A program made the translations under genes and the position numbers. Of a stretch of DNA of 64,000 nucleotides, positions 61,287 through 64,000 are shown piece by piece. The stretch is taken from NCBI RefSeq assembly GCF_022701195.1, contig NZ_CP078089.1, positions 1,426,001-1,490,000 on the forward strand, given 5' to 3'. The notes under the pieces are model-generated. The model had not been told where the DNA came from. It searched no databases and saw only the letters and a list, made by a program, of their open reading frames with translations. This DNA comes from Allobaculum mucilyticum. GTDB taxonomy: Bacteria; Bacillota_I; Bacilli_A; Erysipelotrichales; Erysipelotrichaceae. How positions within the stretch are numbered: position 1 is the stretch's first letter; every line of letters starts with the position of its first letter.

Positions 61287-64000
61287 TTACCTGGCGGAAG
61301 CTGCAGGAACTGCTGCAGGATCGGCTGACTCTCTGGGTGTTCCGCCGGTGAGCAGCGGTTTGAGGTACTGTCCGGTAAAGCTTTCCGGGCAGGCTGCAAT
61401 CTGCTCTGGCGTGCCCTGGGCAACGATCATGCCGCCGCCGGCTCCGCCTTCCGGACCAAGGTCGAGAATGAAGTCCGCATTTTTGATGACATCGAGGTTG
61501 TGCTCGATGACGATGACGGTGTTGCCCTGATCGACCAGGCGCTGGAGCACTTCGATCAGCTTGCGCACGTCAGTGGAATGCAGACCGGTCGTCGGTTCAT
61601 CGAGAACAAAGACCGTTTTTCCTGTCGACTTTTTCTGCAGTTCGCTGGCCAGCTTGACACGCTGTGCCTCGCCGCCAGAAAGCGTAGTCGCCGACTGGCC
61701 GAGCTTGATGTAGGACAGACCGACATCCGCAAGCGTCTGCAGCTTGTGGCGGATCCGGGAGACTTCAGAGAAGAACTCAATGCCCTCTTCAACAGTCATT
61801 TCCAGAACATCGGAAATCGTTTTGTCCTTGTATTTTACCTGGAGTGTTTCTTCGTTATAGCGCTTGCCGTGGCAGACATCGCAGTCAACATAAACGTCCG
61901 GCAGGAAGTGCATGGAAATCTTGCGCGTACCATCGCCCTGGCAGGCTTCGCAGCGTCCGCCTTTGACGTTGAAGGAGAAGTGCGACTTGGTAAAGCCGAG
62001 CAGTTTGGCTTCGCGGGTCTGTGCAAACAGATCGCGGATATCGTCAAAGACGCCGACATAGGTTGCCGGGTTGGATCTTGGGGTACGGCCGATCGGTTCC
62101 TGCGAAATCTCGATCAGCTTGTCGATCTCTTCAAGACCTTCAATGCCTTTGGCAAGACCTGGTTTCGTACGAACTTTTCCAAGGTGATGCTGGATGCCGC
62201 GGGTCAGAACTTCGGTAACCAGAGACGATTTGCCCGATCCCGAAACGCCGGTAACGACTGTAAGCGTGTTGAGCGGGAACTTTGCAGTGACGTGCTTCAG
62301 GTTGTTCTGGTACGCATCGACTACAGTCAGCGCCTTGCCATTGCCTTTGCGGCGTTCTGCCGGATAGGGCGTAAATTCCTTGCCGGAGAGGAAGCGTCCG
62401 GTAATGGAAGCATCATTGGCCATGATTTCTTCCGGTGTTCCGGCTGCAACAACCTGGCCGCCGTGAATGCCGGCACCCGGTCCGATATCGACGATATAGT
62501 CGCTGGCACGCATGGTGTCTTCATCGTGTTCAACAACGATCAGCGTGTTGCCAAGATCGCGCATTTCTTTTAAAGAATTGATCAGACGGTCATTGTCGCG
62601 CTGATGCAGACCGATGGATGGTTCATCGAGAACGTACATGACACCGGTCAGCTTCGATCCAATCTGGGTGGCCAGACGGATTCGCTGGCTTTCACCGCCG
62701 GAAAGCGTTGAAGCCAGACGGTCAAGCGTCAGATACGTCAGGCCGACGTTTTTCAGGAAGACCAGACGCGAACGGATTTCTTTAAGACCGAGTTCTGCAA
62801 TCCGGCGCTGGGCGTCGGTCAGCTGCAGGCCGTCGATAAAATCGATGGCTTCAACTACGGACATCTGCGTCCATTCATAGATGTTCTTGCCACCGATGCG
62901 TACCGCCAGAACCTGGTCATTCAGACGTGCGCCGTGGCAGGTCGGGCAGACGGCTTCGCCAAGGAAGGATTCATACCAGTCTCTCGACCATGCAGAACCG
63001 GTTTCGAGATAACGTCGTTCGATCAGATCGGCGACGCCTTCAATTTCTTCGTGGTACTGGCGCTCAAGACCTTTGCTGTTGACGATCGTAAATTCGATCG
63101 GCTCTTTTGAGCCGTGCAGAACGATATCGAGTTCTTTTTTCGTCAGCTTTCCTACCGGCTTGTTCATATCGATGTTGTAGAACGAGCAGAGCGCTTCAAA
63201 ACGCTGCCATTCCTGGTTGGAAGTGCCGGCGATGTTTTTGTAGTAGGCGATGCCGCCTTCGTTGAGCGATTTCTTTTTGTCCGGGATCAGCAGGTCAAGG
63301 TCGACTTTCTGAATGACACCGATACCTTTGCACTCCGGGCAGGCGCCCATCGGCGCGTTGAAGGAGAACAGACGCGGTTCAAGTTTTGGAACTGTAAAGC
63401 CGCAGACTTTGCAGGCGTAGTTGGACGAAAAGAGCATGGTCGTTTCCGGTGTCATGACTTCCGCCATGCCGTCACCGATCTTCAGAGCGGTCGAGAGCGA
63501 ATCGTAGTAGCGGCTGCGGCTGTTCGATTTGATGATGCGGTCAACGACGACTTCAATGGTGTGTTTTTTATTCTTTTCAAGCGGTTCAAGCTCTTCGAGC
63601 ATGCGGATTTCACCGTCAACCCGTACGCGCATGAAGCCGTCTTTCATGAGTTTGGCAAACGTGTCTTTAAACGTGCCTTTTTTCTCTCTGGCAATCGGAG
63701 CCAGGATGGTGGTGCGGGTGCCATCCGGCAGTTCCATGACCTGGTCGACCATTTCCGTTACCGTCTGTCCGGCAATCGGTTCGCCGTGTTCAGGACAGTA
63801 CGGAACACCGATGCGGGCGTAGATCAGACGCAGGTAGTCATAGATTTCTGTAACCGTTCCGACGGTTGAACGGGGGTTATGAGACGTTGTTTTCTGATCG
63901 ATGGCAATCGAAGGCGACAGACCGTCGATCGAATCGACATCCGGCTTTTCCGAGTTGCCTAAAAACTGTCTGGCATAGGAGGAAAGCGACTCCATGTAGC
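61287..64000 (-). CDS. uvrA: excinuclease ABC subunit A, N-terminal end outside the window
   Basis: DNA damage recognition ATPase of nucleotide excision repair. About 904 residues are seen; roughly the first 40 with the first Walker A lie outside. Visible parts: SSYARQFLGNSEKPDVDSID, the insertion zinc finger CKVCGFTVPKLEPRLFSF...CPEC, the first ABC signature TLSGGESQRIRLATQI, second Walker A GVSGSGKSSLV, second zinc module CEACQGDGTRKISMHFLPD...CDVC, second signature TLSGGEAQRVKLASEL and FVLDEPTTGLH. Frame is intact. The C-terminal 20 residues are Ala/Pro-rich, usual for this protein. A terminator follows. Confidence 0.98.
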   Translation of the reverse strand, partial: YMESLSSYARQFLGNSEKPDVDSIDGLSPSIAIDQKTTSHNPRSTVGTVTEIYDYLRLIYARIGVPYCPEHGEPIAGQTVTEMVDQVMELPDGTRTTILAPIAREKKGTFKDTFAKLMKDGFMRVRVDGEIRMLEELEPLEKNKKHTIEVVVDRIIKSNSRSRYYDSLSTALKIGDGMAEVMTPETTMLFSSNYACKVCGFTVPKLEPRLFSFNAPMGACPECKGIGVIQKVDLDLLIPDKKKSLNEGGIAYYKNIAGTSNQEWQRFEALCSFYNIDMNKPVGKLTKKELDIVLHGSKEPIEFTIVNSKGLERQYHEEIEGVADLIERRYLETGSAWSRDWYESFLGEAVCPTCHGARLNDQVLAVRIGGKNIYEWTQMSVVEAIDFIDGLQLTDAQRRIAELGLKEIRSRLVFLKNVGLTYLTLDRLASTLSGGESQRIRLATQIGSKLTGVMYVLDEPSIGLHQRDNDRLINSLKEMRDLGNTLIVVEHDEDTMRASDYIVDIGPGAGIHGGQVVAAGTPEEIMANDASITGRFLSGKEFTPYPAERRKGNGKALTVVDAYQNNLKHVTAKFPLNTLTVVTGVSGSGKSSLVTEVLTRGIQHHLGKVRTKPGLAKGIEGLEEIDKLIEISQEPIGRTPRSNPATYVGVFDDIRDLFAQTREAKLLGFTKSHFSFNVKGGRCEACQGDGTRKISMHFLPDVYVDCDVCHGKRYNEETLQVKYKDKTISDVLEMTVEEGIEFFSEVSRIRHKLQTLADVGLSYIKLGQSATTLSGGEAQRVKLASELQKKSTGKTVFVLDEPTTGLHSTDVRKLIEVLQRLVDQGNTVIVIEHNLDVIKNADFILDLGPEGGAGGGMIVAQGTPEQIAACPESFTGQYLKPLLTGGTPRESADPAAVPAASAR

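Noticed and set aside
61500-62573. 357-residue open frame on the plus strand
   Set aside because: Antisense shadow of uvrA, whose ABC signatures and zinc fingers are unmistakable on the other strand.

Overview
The window reads as a chromosome segment of a low-to-mid G+C Bacillota (Firmicutes) that lives on a host. The evidence is LPETG-anchored pilins with class C sortases, HPr kinase/phosphorylase next to a PpaX-type phosphatase, strong GGAGG ribosome sites, a glycosidase of the mucin/oligosaccharide-degrading type and a LytR-CpsA-Psr protein. Erysipelotrichia or a neighbouring class is my guess from gene content only. No rRNA, CRISPR array or prophage is visible.

Left third (1-23,300): surface biology. 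Two related pilus gene clusters are both read leftward. Cluster 1 (5886 to beyond position 1) is sortase C, serine-rich minor pilin, giant adhesin. Cluster 2 (23152 to 12757) is coiled-coil protein, signal peptidase I, LPETG backbone pilin, sortase C, serine-rich minor pilin, giant adhesin. Between them, read rightward, lie a 1,783-residue secreted GH36-like glycosidase and a decayed surface-protein fragment. Both giant adhesin genes are broken: one by a perfect 13-bp tandem duplication, the other by a single in-frame TAA that separates 1,667 residues from an intact 215-codon tail carrying the LPETG anchor. Both also carry an N-terminal CHAP-like peptidase domain whose catalytic cysteine is replaced by glutamine.

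Middle (23,300-43,300): an IS4-family insertion sequence, a 1,293-residue protein of unknown family, three thioredoxins, an aldehyde dehydrogenase, an AI-2E family permease, a lysozyme-like protein, an LCP-family cell-wall protein with a long N-terminal extension, glycerol kinase, and several small membrane proteins.

Right third (43,300-64,000): a leftward PNPOx/ferredoxin - macrodomain - SirTM sirtuin operon. Its last two genes are each broken, the macrodomain gene by an in-frame TAG and the sirtuin gene by a perfect 11-bp tandem duplication. Next come an HxlR regulator divergent from a SnoaL-like gene with an inverted repeat between them, an MFS permease whose promoter abuts its ATG, a sugar acetyltransferase, tRNA-Leu(CAG), a TMEM175-like channel, a divergent stand-alone PurD homologue, a polysaccharide deacetylase, a complete ISL3-family element with 8-bp target duplication, then hprK-ppaX-trxB and most of uvrA.

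The main theme is that several genes are interrupted by one small lesion each while the sequence beyond the lesion stays fully open. Two of the four lesions are perfect tandem duplications of 11-13 bp, which are reversible by slippage. That makes on/off switching of pilus adhesin and of ADP-ribosylation control a testable idea; recent decay or a consensus artefact are the alternatives.
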